Translations under genes and position numbers: made by a program
The notes under the pieces: model-generated
What the model was told of the DNA's origin: nothing
Database searches by the model: none
What the model saw: the letters and a program-made list of their open reading frames with translations, nothing else
Assembly (NCBI GenBank): GCA_963834825.1
Contig: CAWICZ010000010.1
Span: forward strand, 283,902-347,901
Length of the DNA stretch: 64,000 nucleotides
Reading direction: 5' to 3'
Source: JACDAN01 sp963834825
Lineage (GTDB): Bacteria; Actinomycetota; Thermoleophilia; Gaiellales; Gaiellaceae
Shown here: one piece after another, positions 15,935 through 25,111 of the stretch
Layout of the letters: each line of letters begins with the position of its first letter
How positions within the stretch are numbered: the first letter of the stretch is position 1

Positions 15935-17042
15935 CAGTCCCTGACGTTAACGGGTCGGGCGCCTGGCCGCGAGGGCGGCGCCCGAGCGCCCCGCGAATGA
16001 AGGCCCACAGGCGGCGGAACCCTCCTACCACTCCCCCGGGCAGAAGCAGCATGATCACGATCAAGAATGCGCCGAACACGACCGCAGGCGCCTGAGTCGA
16101 GAAGTCCCAGGACACGAGCGGCGGGTTCTCCGAATAGATCGGGAGGAAGACGTAGAGCAGCGCGCCGAAGAGGGCCCCGATGAGTGACCCCAGACCGCCG
16201 ATCACAACGCTCGCCAGGAGCAGAATCGAGAGCGCGACCGGGAAGGTGTCCGGGTTGACGTACGCAATCTCGATCGCGAGGAGCGCTCCAGCCGCGCCGG
16301 CAAACGCCGACGAAACGCCGAACGCAAGCGTCTTGTAGAGGGCCGAGTTGACTCCCGAGGAGACGGCGGCGACCTCGCCGTCCCTGATCGAGCGCCAGGC
16401 ACGGCCCACGCGTCCACGGACGAGCAGCCAGGCGATCAGAAAGACGATCCCGGCGGTGATCCAGGCTTGGTAGTAGAGCCAGTGGCGCGTCGAGATGTCC
16501 CACCCGAAGGGCGTCGTCGGCAGGTTGAGGTTGATCCCGCCGCCGCCGCCCGTGACCTCGTCGAAGCGTTTCATCACGATCGGGAAGGACACGGCGATTG
16601 CGAGCGTCGCCAGCGCGAGCGAGACGCCGCCGAGCCGAAGCGCGGGGAACCCGAAGAGCAGACCGATGAGCCCCGTGACGAGCGCTGCGATCGGAATCGT
16701 GAAGACCGGACGCATGCCGTCGCCAATCGGCATCCAGCTCGGCGGGTCGAGCATGTAGAGCTCGAGGCCCGGCCGTCCGAGCGAGAGCAGTGCTGCCACG
16801 TATGCCCCGATGCCGACGAAGGCGCCGTGGCCGAGTGAGATCTGGCCGTTGTAGCCGGTGAGGAGATTGAGGCCGAGCAGCGCCACGAACCAGATGCCGA
16901 CGAGCGTGAACTGGCCGACTCGGAACTCCGCCGAGGCGGCATCGAGGCGCGCGTCGAAGATCTGCGGCAGGAAGGCGATGAAGACGGCGACCGCGAGGGC
17001 GGATGCGTACTTCAGGACCGTGGTCGGCGCGATCCTCGGCAT
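15924..17042 (-). CDS. ABC transporter permease, LivM type
   Basis: 372 residues with about ten hydrophobic segments. The family signature GYNGQISLGHGAFVGIGAYV appears near residue 63, and the cytoplasmic coupling loop GRAWRSIRDGEVAAVSSGVN near 235, then FAGAAGALLAIEIAYVNPDT. Inner-membrane half of a branched-chain-amino-acid-type importer. It starts one base into the stop region of the LivH-like gene, so the two are translationally coupled. Confidence 0.93.
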   Translation of the reverse strand: MPRIAPTTVLKYASALAVAVFIAFLPQIFDARLDAASAEFRVGQFTLVGIWFVALLGLNLLTGYNGQISLGHGAFVGIGAYVAALLSLGRPGLELYMLDPPSWMPIGDGMRPVFTIPIAALVTGLIGLLFGFPALRLGGVSLALATLAIAVSFPIVMKRFDEVTGGGGGINLNLPTTPFGWDISTRHWLYYQAWITAGIVFLIAWLLVRGRVGRAWRSIRDGEVAAVSSGVNSALYKTLAFGVSSAFAGAAGALLAIEIAYVNPDTFPVALSILLLASVVIGGLGSLIGALFGALLYVFLPIYSENPPLVSWDFSTQAPAVVFGAFLIVIMLLLPGGVVGGFRRLWAFIRGALGRRPRGQAPDPLTSGTDGD

Positions 17043-17923
17043 CAGACGCGCCTCACCACCGGGTGGCCGAACAGCCCTTGTGGGCGGACAAGCAGGACGA
17101 GCAGCAGGACGGTCAGCGCCGCCGGCAGCCGTAGCTCGCCGCCGATGAAGTCGACATACGTGCCGAGCAGGTTGATCACGACTCCGAGCACGAGCCCGCC
17201 GACGACGGCACCGACCGGGCTGTCGATCCCGCCGAGCACGGCGGCGGCAAAGGAGTAGATCAGCACGACCAGCATCAGGTTCGGGTCAAGCGTAAGCGCC
17301 GGCGCCGCCATCATCCCGGCGACGGCGCCGAGGACGGCGGCGAGCCCCCAGCCGAGCGCGAGCATCCAGCCGACACGGACGCCGAGCAGCCGGCTCGAGT
17401 CCTGGCTGTTGGCGACGGCGCGCATGACGAGGCCGAGCGTGGTGAAGCGAAAGAAGGCCCAGAGGAGCGCGACGGTGACGAGACACACGGCGAGGACGCC
17501 GAGGTCCTGGAGCGAGATGATCACGCCGCCGACGTCGATCGTGCGGAGTGGGAACGGACTGTCGAATGCCTTCACCTCCGGGCCCCAGAGCCAGCCAACC
17601 AGCCCGTTCAGCGCGATCAGCAGCCCGATCGTCACGATCACGATCACGATCTCAGGCCGGTGCTCGACGGGCCGGATCAGGACCCGCTCGACCGCCGCGC
17701 CGAAAACGAAGGCAATGACGAGGGTGGCGGCGAACGCTGGCCAGAACGAGAAGCCGTGATCCATCAACGACCAGGCGACGTAGGTCGTGAAGGTCGCCAT
17801 CTCGCCCTGTGCGAAGTTGAGGACGTCCGTCGCGCGGTAGATGAGCACGAGGGCGAGCGCCAGGCTCGCGTAGATCGACCCCTGGGCGAGCCCGCTGACG
17901 ACCTGCTGCATGAACTCGGCCAC
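17042..17923 (-). CDS. ABC transporter permease, LivH type
   Basis: 293 residues. QQVVSGLAQGSIYASLALAL and LIYRATDVLNFAQGEMATFT are the diagnostic first segments. LGVRVGWMLALGWGLAAVLG and AVLGGIDSPVGAVVGGLVLG follow in the C-terminal half. Eight or so membrane spans, and partner of the LivM-like permease. The GTG at 17923 lies 4 bases after the likely end of the LivF-like gene. Confidence 0.93.
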   Translation of the reverse strand: MAEFMQQVVSGLAQGSIYASLALALVLIYRATDVLNFAQGEMATFTTYVAWSLMDHGFSFWPAFAATLVIAFVFGAAVERVLIRPVEHRPEIVIVIVTIGLLIALNGLVGWLWGPEVKAFDSPFPLRTIDVGGVIISLQDLGVLAVCLVTVALLWAFFRFTTLGLVMRAVANSQDSSRLLGVRVGWMLALGWGLAAVLGAVAGMMAAPALTLDPNLMLVVLIYSFAAAVLGGIDSPVGAVVGGLVLGVVINLLGTYVDFIGGELRLPAALTVLLLVLLVRPQGLFGHPVVRRV

Positions 17924-17927
17924 GCCG

Positions 17928-18634
17928 CTAGATAGCCCAGGTAGCTCTTCCGGACCGCTTCGTGGCGCTCGAGCTCGTCGCTCGTTCCCTCCACCGCCAC
18001 CTTTCCGACCTCGAGCACGTACGCCCGCGCCGCGAGGCTCAGCGCGATCGTCGCGTTCTGCTCGACTACGAGCACCGTCAGACCCTCATCCTCGTTCAGG
18101 CGGCGCACGATGCCGAAGAGCTCGCGGACGATCGTCGGCGCGAGGCCGAGGGACGGCTCGTCGAGCATCAGCAGCCGCGGCTTGCCGACGAGCGCCCTCG
18201 CGAGGGCGAGCATCTGCTGCTCGCCGCCGCTCAGCGTCGCTGCATGCTGGTCGCGACGCCGCTCGATCCAGGGAAAGGCCTCGACGACGCGCTCGGCGTC
18301 ACTGTCGACCAGGCGCCCCCGCGCCACCCATGCGAAGGTTCTCCCAGACGCTCAGCTCGGGGAAGAGCCCACGCCCTTCCGGAACGTGTGCAATGCCCTG
18401 GCGGGCGACGAACTCCGGGCTCCGGCGCGTGAGCCGTACACCGTCGAAGACGATCTCGCCGTTCGTCCGCACCATGTTCGAGACGCTCCGGAGCGTCGTC
18501 GTCTTGCCGGCGCCGTTGGCGCCCAGCAGCGCGACCACCTCGCCTTCGTCGACGGTGAGCGAGACCCCGTGGAGAGCGCGAATCGGGCCGTAGCGGGCCC
18601 GGACGTCGCGCAGCTCAAGCAGCGGCATCCTCAC
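17928..18634 (-). CDS. ABC transporter ATP-binding protein, LivF type (two frameshifts)
   Basis: About 235 residues if two single-base insertions are allowed. Frame one has LLGANGAGKTTTLRSV (Walker A) and GIAHVPEGRGLFPELSVWEN. Near 18325 it shifts at a GGCGCGGGGGCG tract to ARGRLVDSDAERV, then HAATLSGGEQQMLALARALV (signature) and PRLLMLDEPSLGLAP (Walker B). Near 17935 the frame would run into LivH as an arginine/serine-rich tail. A second one-base shift ends it at TAG 17928-17930 after RKSYLGY, the usual LivF ending. The start overlaps LivG by 20 bases. Confidence 0.85.
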
Positions 18635-19349
18635 CCCCGAGGTACGCCTCGATCACGTCCGGGTCACGCTGCACTTCCTGCGGCGTCCCTTCCGCGATCT
18701 TTCTGCCGAAGTTGAGGACGTGGACACGTTCGCTCACGCCCATCACGAGCGCCATGTGGTGCTCGACGATCAGGATCGAGAGCTCGTAGTCCTTCTTCAG
18801 CTGCCGAATGAGCGAGGCGAGCTCCTCGACCTCTTCGTGGTTGAGCCCCCCTGCCGGTTCGTCAAGGAGCAGCAGCCGCGGGCGGGAGACGAGCGCGCGT
18901 GCCAGCTCGATCCGCTTGAGCGTTCCGAACGGCAGCCCGGCGGCAGGGCGGCCGGCGAGCTGCGAGAGACCGAGATAGTCGAGCGTCTCGGCGGCGAGAC
19001 CGCGCGCCCTACGCTCGCCAAAGGGACGAAGCTTCGTGTGCGCGCCGACGAGGACGTTCTCGGCAACGGTCATCGTCGGAAAGAGCACGACGTTCTGGAA
19101 CGTCCGAGCGACGCCCGCGCGGACGATCCGGTACGGCCGCGTCCGCAGCAGGTCCTGACCGTCGAACACAACCCGGCCCGAATCGGCCTTGTAGAGACGC
19201 GTGACGACGTTGAAGAGCGTCGTCTTCCCCGCCCCGTTGGGACCGATCAGCCCGGCGATCGTCCCCTCCTCGAGCTCTAGGGAGACGTCGTCGAGCGCGA
19301 CGATCCCCCCGAAGCGCCGTGTCACGTTCTCGACAGCAAGGAGGGCCAC
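18615..19349 (-). CDS. ABC transporter ATP-binding protein, LivG type
   Basis: 244 residues. LIGPNGAGKTTLFNVVTRLY is Walker A, GLPFGTLKRIELARALVSRP the signature region and LLLLDEPAGGLNHEE Walker B. VEHHMALVMGVSERVHVLNF is the switch region typical of LivG. First gene of the minus-strand transporter operon livG-F-H-M-tetR-binding protein. It drives uptake together with the LivF-like ATPase. Confidence 0.94.
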   Translation of the reverse strand: MALLAVENVTRRFGGIVALDDVSLELEEGTIAGLIGPNGAGKTTLFNVVTRLYKADSGRVVFDGQDLLRTRPYRIVRAGVARTFQNVVLFPTMTVAENVLVGAHTKLRPFGERRARGLAAETLDYLGLSQLAGRPAAGLPFGTLKRIELARALVSRPRLLLLDEPAGGLNHEEVEELASLIRQLKKDYELSILIVEHHMALVMGVSERVHVLNFGRKIAEGTPQEVQRDPDVIEAYLGGEDAAA

Positions 19350-19370
19350 GGGGCGACGATCATAAGGAAC

Positions 19371-20309
19371 GTGGTTGAACTAGAGGACGGGATTCGTCGT
19401 GTCACCCTCGCGCTGCCGCTCGGCATCGACCACGTCCACTGCTATCTCCTCCCGTCCTCGGAAGGCGGTTGGACGCTCGTGGACACAGGGCTTGGGCTAC
19501 CGGAGGCGGGTGACCAGTGGGCGCGCATTCTGGCCAAGCTGCCAGGTCCGGTGAGGCGCATCGTGATCACACACTTCCACCCCGATCACGTTGGGGCGGC
19601 CCGCGATGTCGCGGAGCTCACCGGAGCGACGGTCTACCAGGGCGCGGACGACTACGCGCAGTGCGTCCGGACCTGGGGCGAGCGGCGGGAGCCCAGCCCG
19701 ATGCCGCAGTACCTCCGCGTCCACGGCACTCCCGAGGCTGAGGTGAAGGGATTCGAGGCGGAGGCCGGCGCGTTCGCGCGGCTGGTGCGCTACGTGCGCG
19801 ACCCCGTACTGCTCGCCGCGGGCGATGAAGTCGACGGCTGGAGCGTCCTCCACCTGCCCGGACACGCCGACGGCCACCTGGCGCTCCTCCGCGAGGGGAT
19901 CCTCGTCGCCGGCGACACCCTCCTCGGCTCGATCACGCCGAACGTGGGCCTCTATCCGGACTCACGCCCTGATCCGCTCGGCGACTACCTCGAGTCGCTG
20001 AAGCGGATCATCGAGCTCGATCCGCGCATCGCCCTCCCCGGCCACCACGAGCCGATCGAGGATCCGGCAGGCCGAGCAGACGAGCTGATCCAGCACCACC
20101 GCGAACGCCTCGCACAGACGAGCGACGCGCTCGGACGAGGCCCCGCAACCGCCTACGACGTCTCGCTCGATCTCTTCCCCGACCCGCTCCCATCGGTGCT
20201 CCGGCGCTTTGCCCTCGCCGAGACGCGCGCGCATCTCGAGTACCTCGTCCTGCGGGATTCGGCCCGGCGAGTCGACCGCGGCGAGCTGGTCGAGTACGCG
20301 CCGGCCTAG
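19371..20309 (+). CDS. MBL-fold metallo-hydrolase
   Basis: 312 residues. ITHFHPDHVGAARDVAEL carries the HxHxDH metal motif near residue 65. LHLPGHADGHLALLREGILV gives the third-site His, AGDTLLGSITPN the bridging Asp and LPGHHEPI the last His. This is a dinuclear-metal hydrolase of the hydroxyacylglutathione-hydrolase-like group with a C-terminal helical extension seen in actinobacterial members. Substrate unknown. GTG start at 19371. Divergent from livG, convergent with the SMP-30 gene (4-base overlap). Confidence 0.9.
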   Translation: MVELEDGIRRVTLALPLGIDHVHCYLLPSSEGGWTLVDTGLGLPEAGDQWARILAKLPGPVRRIVITHFHPDHVGAARDVAELTGATVYQGADDYAQCVRTWGERREPSPMPQYLRVHGTPEAEVKGFEAEAGAFARLVRYVRDPVLLAAGDEVDGWSVLHLPGHADGHLALLREGILVAGDTLLGSITPNVGLYPDSRPDPLGDYLESLKRIIELDPRIALPGHHEPIEDPAGRADELIQHHRERLAQTSDALGRGPATAYDVSLDLFPDPLPSVLRRFALAETRAHLEYLVLRDSARRVDRGELVEYAPA

Positions 20310-21157
20310 GGCAGGCCGGCGTGCGGAACGTCGACCGTCGTGGTGAGGAGGACCGCTTCCCGAGCCTGGCTCCGCCGACGCTCCGAGAAGTCGGGCGCCG
20401 CACAGAGGAGGAGCGTCGCCCGTCGTCGCCGCCGAGCATGCAGGCGAAGAACTGCAGGCCGTCGGGAGCCTCGATCTCCTCGACGATCGCGCCGCCCTGA
20501 GCGAGGCGGCAGGCGCGCCCGCCGCGCGCGTCGGCAGACCAGATGTGCCCTTCCGCATCCAGCGTGCAGCCGTCGGGTGCGATGGTCGGCACCTCGGCCC
20601 AGACGCGACGCTCCGTAAGTGAGCCGTCGTCCTCGATCGTGAAGGCGACGTAGCGCCGGCCGTACGTCTCGCCGACGATCAGCGTTCGGCCGTCGTCCGT
20701 GATCACGGTGCCGTTCGGGAACAGCAGATCCTCGGCGGCGAGCGGTGGCCGACCCGTCCGGGTCGACGCGGACAAGGCCGGTCGGCTTCGGCTCTTCGCG
20801 CGCCATCAGCTCGAAGCCGAAGTTGCCCACGAACGCCCGACCCCTCGAGTCGACGACGAGATCGTTCAGCGGACCGCCGCAGAAGCGGCCGACCTCGGCG
20901 TGAACGGAGACCTCACCCGACGGCGAGCGGCGCAAGAGACGCCGGTCCTTCATCGACACGACGAGCAGCGAGCCGTCCGGAAGCCACCCCAGGCCGGACG
21001 GCTGCCCGGCGACGGTCATCACCTCGTCTTCGCCGCCGTCGGTATCGACGGCAAAGACGGCGTGGCGATAGAAGTCGGAGACCCACCAGCGGCCGTCGTG
21101 CCAGCGCGGCCCCTCGAAGAAAGCCCCTCCCTCCAGCAACAGTCGCAGCTGGCGCAC
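20306..21157 (-). CDS. SMP-30/gluconolactonase family protein (two frameshifts)
   Basis: About 283 residues, a six-bladed beta-propeller lactonase. FFEGPRWHDGRWWVSDFYRH carries the metal Glu. PSGLGWLPDGSLLVVSMKDR and GGPLNDLVVDSRGRAFVGNF (Asn-Asp) complete the metal site before a shift near 20756. The middle part reads in another frame (PPLAAEDLLFPNGTVI, DGCTLDAEGHIWSADARGGR). Near 20417 it returns to the first frame with ATLLLCAAPDF. The first shift is one base extra and the second one base missing, so they compensate. Probably hydrolyses sugar or aldono-lactones. Confidence 0.85.
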   Translation of the reverse strand: MRQLRLLLEGGAFFEGPRWHDGRWWVSDFYRHAVFAVDTDGGEDEVMTVAGQPSGLGWLPDGSLLVVSMKDRRLLRRSPSGEVSVHAEVGRFCGGPLNDLVVDSRGRAFVGNFGFELMAREEPKPTGLVRVDPDGSATARRRGSAVPERHRDHGRRPNADRRRDVRPALRRLHDRGRRLTYGASRLGRGADHRTRRLHAGCGRAHLVCRRARRARLPPRSGRRDRRGDRGSRRPAVLRLHARRRRRATLLLCAAPDFSERRRSQAREAVLLTTTVDVPHAGLP

Positions 21158-21197
21158 GACGGAACATTCGCATCGTCGTCGCCCAAGCCCGACCCGG

Positions 21198-21203
21198 TAC
21201 TGT
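21198..21203 (+). promoter_or_regulatory. leaderless -10 element of the NCS1 gene
   Basis: TACTGT lies 8 bases before the ATG at 21212, with no ribosome-binding sequence between them. No convincing -35 is visible upstream. Confidence 0.35.
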
Positions 21204-21211
21204 CGAGCCGG

Positions 21212-22558
21212 ATGGACGACCGGACGCCGGCCTGGGGGATCGAACCGGTCCCGGAACGGCTCCGGACGCTCGGGCTCGCCGACCTCACGGTCCTCTGGGG
21301 GAATCTCGGCGTCTCGCTGCTCGTGCTCGTGATCGGCGCGCTGCTCGTGCCGGCGCTCAGCCTCCGCGACGCGTTGCTCGCCATCCTCGTCGGCAGCCTG
21401 ATCGGGAACGCGATGATCGGGACAGCCGGAATGATCGGCGCGGACGCCCGCGTTCCATCCATGGTCCTGCTCCGCGCCCCGCTCGGACGCCGGGGCTCCT
21501 ACATCCCGACGGCGATCAACGCGCTCCAGTGCCTCGGCTGGGCCACGTTCGAGCTGATCATCATCGCGGCGGCGGCGAGCGCCCTCTCCGACGAGCTCTT
21601 CGGCGTCCAGGGCAAGTGGGCGTGGACGATCGCGTTCGGCCTGCTCGCCGCGGGCTTCGCCCTGCTCGGGCCGGTCAGCTTCGTCCGCAGGGTGCTGAGA
21701 CGGTTCGGTGTGTGGATCGTCCTCGCGTCGCTCGTCTACCTCACGTGGTGGGCGCTCTCGGAAGCCGACCTGCGCGCGCTGTGGAACGCGCCGGCAGAGG
21801 GCGGCTCGACGTTCTGGCTCGGCGTCGACCTCGTGATCGCGATCACCGTCTCCTGGGTGCCGCTCGTCTCTGACTACACGCGCTTCGGGCGGGACCGGAC
21901 GGCGGCGTTCTGGGGGTCAGGAGTCGGCTACTTCATCGGCGGAACGTGGATGCTCGGGCTGGGGATCCTGATCGTCCTGACCCGCGGGATCAGCGACCCG
22001 GTCGAGATCCCGGCGTCCGTCGCGGCGGCCGGGATCGCCGCAGCTCTCGCGCTGCTCGCGGTGACGATCGACGAGACTGACGAGGCGTTCGCCAACGTCT
22101 ACTCGGCGGCCGTCTCACTCCAAAACGTTCTCGCCGCCGTTGGCCAGCGGGCGCTCGTCGCGATCGTCGCGACGACTGCGACGGTGGGCGCGCTGCTGAT
22201 CCAGCTCCGGAACTACGAGTCCTTCCTGCTCCTCCTCGGCTCGTTCTTCGTGCCCCTCTTCGGCGTCCTGCTCGCCGACTGGCTCCTGGCCGGCGCTCAC
22301 TACACGCGCGCGCAGATCTTCGACGCGCCCGCCTGGCGGCCGGAGCTGATCGCCGCCTGGGTGCTCGGGTTCCTGCTCTACCACTGGCTTCACGAGCCGC
22401 CGCTCGGGCCCTCGTGGTGGGTCGACGTCGTCGAGGAAACCGGGCAGCCCAACCTCGGGATCGGGGCGTCCCTTCCGAGCTTTGCCGCCTCCTTCCTGCT
22501 CACCCTCGCCCTCAGCCCCCTCGGCTCTCGCTTGCCGCAGCCTGCTTCAAAGTGGTAA
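21212..22558 (+). CDS. NCS1-family nucleobase/cytosine permease-like transporter
   Basis: 448 residues, about twelve membrane segments. LTVLWGNLGVSLLVLVIGAL opens the first span. GTAGMIGADARVPSMVLLRA and LGRRGSYIPTAINALQCLGW match the NCS1 core, and VSWVPLVSDYTRFGRD is the conserved central loop of CodB-like members. Probably a cation-coupled importer of a purine, pyrimidine or related vitamin precursor; substrate unknown. The first start with family-like context is the ATG at 21212. Divergent from the SMP-30 gene by 54 bases. Confidence 0.88.
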   Translation: MDDRTPAWGIEPVPERLRTLGLADLTVLWGNLGVSLLVLVIGALLVPALSLRDALLAILVGSLIGNAMIGTAGMIGADARVPSMVLLRAPLGRRGSYIPTAINALQCLGWATFELIIIAAAASALSDELFGVQGKWAWTIAFGLLAAGFALLGPVSFVRRVLRRFGVWIVLASLVYLTWWALSEADLRALWNAPAEGGSTFWLGVDLVIAITVSWVPLVSDYTRFGRDRTAAFWGSGVGYFIGGTWMLGLGILIVLTRGISDPVEIPASVAAAGIAAALALLAVTIDETDEAFANVYSAAVSLQNVLAAVGQRALVAIVATTATVGALLIQLRNYESFLLLLGSFFVPLFGVLLADWLLAGAHYTRAQIFDAPAWRPELIAAWVLGFLLYHWLHEPPLGPSWWVDVVEETGQPNLGIGASLPSFAASFLLTLALSPLGSRLPQPASKW

Positions 22559-22575
22559 GGAGGACCGGCTGAATC

Positions 22576-23802
22576 GTGGCTGAGGTCCAGTTCTCAGACG
22601 TCGCGAAGGTTTTCCCCGATGGAACGCGGGCCGTCTCCGACCTCAATCTCGAGACGCAAGACGGCGAGTTCATGGTTCTCGTCGGTCCGTCAGGGTGCGG
22701 AAAGACGACCGCGCTGCGGATGGTGGCGGGACTCGAAGACATCTCGGAGGGCGAGATCAAGATCGGCGACCGCGTCGTCAACCAGATTCCGTCGCGTGAC
22801 CGGGACATCGCGATGGTCTTCCAGAGCTACGCGCTCTATCCCCACCTCACCGTCTACGACAACATCGCCTTCAGCCTGCGGTTGCGCAAGGAGCGAAAGG
22901 ATGAGATCGACAAGCGCGTGCGCGAGGCGGCGCGCATCCTCGACCTCGAGCCCTTCCTCGACCGCAAGCCGAGAGCCCTATCCGGCGGCCAGCGGCAGCG
23001 GGTGGCGATGGGCCGGGCGATCGTACGCCAGCCGGCCGCGTTCCTGATGGACGAGCCACTCTCGAACCTCGACGCCAAGCTCCGCGTCCAGATGCGGGCG
23101 GAGATCAGCAAGCTCCAGCGCGACCTCGGCACGACGACCATCTACGTCACCCACGACCAGGTCGAGGCGATGACGATGGGCGAACGCGTCGCGGTCATGC
23201 GCAAGGGCGAGCTCCAGCAGGTGGCGCCACCCCAGGAGCTGTACGACCGCCCCGTCAATCTCTTCGTCGGCGGCTTCATCGGCTCGCCGGCGATGAACCT
23301 CCTCGAGGCGACACTCGAGCGCGCGAACGGCGGGCTGGCGGTTGCCCTCGGCAGCCAGAAGCTCGTGCTCGACGACAAGTGCATCGGAGACCGGCCGGCG
23401 TTGAGGGAGTACGACGGGCGGAAAGTGGTCGTCGGGATCCGCCCGGAGCAGCTGGAGGACGCCGAGATCGCCCACGAGATCCCCGCCGACCGCCGCCTGC
23501 GCGGCGAGGTCGACCTGCGTGAGGCGCTCGGTTCCGAGCTGATGGTCCACTTCACGGTGGATGCACCCCCTGCGCTGACCGAGGACGTCAAGGAGCTCGC
23601 GGCGGATGCGGGCGCGACGGCGGAGGAGCTCGGCGCGGGCGACACGAACAAGACCGTGGTCGTCGGACGCTTCGCCCCCGACTCGAAGGTCCGTGAACGC
23701 ACAACTGCGGAGGTCGCCGTCGACACGCGCGGGCTCCACTTCTTCGACACCGAGACCGGCATGGCCATCTACGACGAAGCCGAGACGAAAGGAGCTTCAT
23801 GA
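22576..23802 (+). CDS. sugar ABC transporter ATP-binding protein, UgpC/MsmK type
   Basis: 408 residues, longer than the usual 360-370. The nucleotide-binding domain has GPSGCGKTTALRMVAGLEDI (Walker A), MVFQSYALYPHLTVYDNIAF (Q-loop), LSGGQRQRVAMGRAIVRQPA (signature) and FLMDEPLSNLDAKLRVQMR (Walker B). The C-terminal MalK-type regulatory beta domain (residues about 240-408) has an insert around DVKELAADAGATAEELGAGD, which accounts for the extra length. GTG start 8 bases after AAGGAGG. Overlaps the binding-protein gene as ATGA. Confidence 0.94.
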   Translation: MAEVQFSDVAKVFPDGTRAVSDLNLETQDGEFMVLVGPSGCGKTTALRMVAGLEDISEGEIKIGDRVVNQIPSRDRDIAMVFQSYALYPHLTVYDNIAFSLRLRKERKDEIDKRVREAARILDLEPFLDRKPRALSGGQRQRVAMGRAIVRQPAAFLMDEPLSNLDAKLRVQMRAEISKLQRDLGTTTIYVTHDQVEAMTMGERVAVMRKGELQQVAPPQELYDRPVNLFVGGFIGSPAMNLLEATLERANGGLAVALGSQKLVLDDKCIGDRPALREYDGRKVVVGIRPEQLEDAEIAHEIPADRRLRGEVDLREALGSELMVHFTVDAPPALTEDVKELAADAGATAEELGAGDTNKTVVVGRFAPDSKVRERTTAEVAVDTRGLHFFDTETGMAIYDEAETKGAS

Positions 23803-25106
23803 CCCGCAAATTGATGCTCCCGATTGCCGCCCTCGCCGCCTTCGCGCTCGCCCTGGGCGCGTGCGGCGGCGGAGACGACGGCGGCGGGACGGAAGCAGGC
23901 GACGGGGAGGTCACGATCTTCTCGCTCTGGGGTGGGAGCGAGCAGGAGGCCTTCCAGAAGGTCCTCACCCAGTTCACGGAAGACACCGGCATCGAAACGA
24001 AGTACGAGGCCGCACGAGACTTCCTGCCTGTCATCAGGACGAGGCTCGCAGCCGGCAACCCACCCGAGGTCGCGATCCTTCCGCGCCCGGGCTTCGTGGA
24101 CGAGCTGGCTCGTGACGACGCCCTGATCTCGCTCGAGGATCTGGGCCTAGATCCCGACACGATCAACGAGAACTACAACCCGACATGGACCGACCTCGCA
24201 ACCTTCGAGGACACCACATACGGCGTCGTCGCCAAGGCGAACTCGAAGAGCACGGTTTGGTACAAGCCGAACTCGTTCCAGGAGGAAGGCTTCCAGATCC
24301 CCAAGACCTGGGCCGAGCTCGAGCAGATCGTCAAGGACTACAAGGCGAAGGGCAAGACCCCGTGGGCCGTCGGGGCGCAGGGTCGGGACAATTCCTGGAC
24401 GTTGACGGACTGGTTCGAGCAGATCTACGTCCGCACGGCCGGCGGTGAGAAATACGACCAGCTCTTCTCCGGCGAGCTGCCCTTCAACGACCAATCGGTC
24501 AAGGACGCGCTCAACGAGATGCTGAAGATGGTCAACGACGACTATGTCGCCGGCGGCATCGACACGGCCCTCGGCATCAGCTTCATCGACGGCATCGGCC
24601 GCGTCTTCAGCAAGCAGCCCGTGGCGGAGATGTACATGCTCGGCGGCTTCGTCGGCGGCATCGCCCTCGGGCAGGTCAATCCCGACTTGAAGGTCGGAGA
24701 GGACATCGACTTCTTCCCGTTCCCGCAGATCGATGCCGCGAACGGCGACCCACTCGTCGGATCAGGTGACGTCGCGGCGGCAATGGTCAACAACGAGGAC
24801 GTCGCGAAGCTGATCGAGTACCTGTCCACGCCGGAAGCGGGCAAGATCTGGGTCTCGACCGGCGCCATTGTCTCCCCGAACAAGGGCGTCACCGAGGCTT
24901 CCTATCCGAACCCGCTGGTCACCAAGGAGGCCGAGCAGGTCAAGAACGCGGAGTCCTTCCGCTTCGACGGTTCCGACCTCTTGCCGGGCACGCTCGGTCA
25001 GGAGTTCGGGACCCTGCTCCAGAGGATCGTAAAGACGCCGGCGAATATGGACTCGGCGCTGGACACCTACCAAGCGGCGGCCGAGAAGGCCTTCGCCGCG
25101 CAGTAA
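23799..25106 (+). CDS. sugar ABC transporter substrate-binding lipoprotein
   Basis: 435 residues. Lipoprotein signal peptide with lipobox LGAC near residue 23, then a Gly/Asp linker. Family 1 extracellular binding protein: VTIFSLWGGSEQEAFQKVLT, then FTEDTGIETKYEAARDFLP, and a C-lobe with LLPGTLGQEFGTLLQRIV. Captures an oligo- or monosaccharide outside the membrane. The operon ends in an alpha-mannosidase, so mannose-containing glycans are a reasonable guess. Coupled to the ATPase gene upstream. Confidence 0.93.
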   Translation: MTRKLMLPIAALAAFALALGACGGGDDGGGTEAGDGEVTIFSLWGGSEQEAFQKVLTQFTEDTGIETKYEAARDFLPVIRTRLAAGNPPEVAILPRPGFVDELARDDALISLEDLGLDPDTINENYNPTWTDLATFEDTTYGVVAKANSKSTVWYKPNSFQEEGFQIPKTWAELEQIVKDYKAKGKTPWAVGAQGRDNSWTLTDWFEQIYVRTAGGEKYDQLFSGELPFNDQSVKDALNEMLKMVNDDYVAGGIDTALGISFIDGIGRVFSKQPVAEMYMLGGFVGGIALGQVNPDLKVGEDIDFFPFPQIDAANGDPLVGSGDVAAAMVNNEDVAKLIEYLSTPEAGKIWVSTGAIVSPNKGVTEASYPNPLVTKEAEQVKNAESFRFDGSDLLPGTLGQEFGTLLQRIVKTPANMDSALDTYQAAAEKAFAAQ

Positions 25107-25111
25107 CCCAC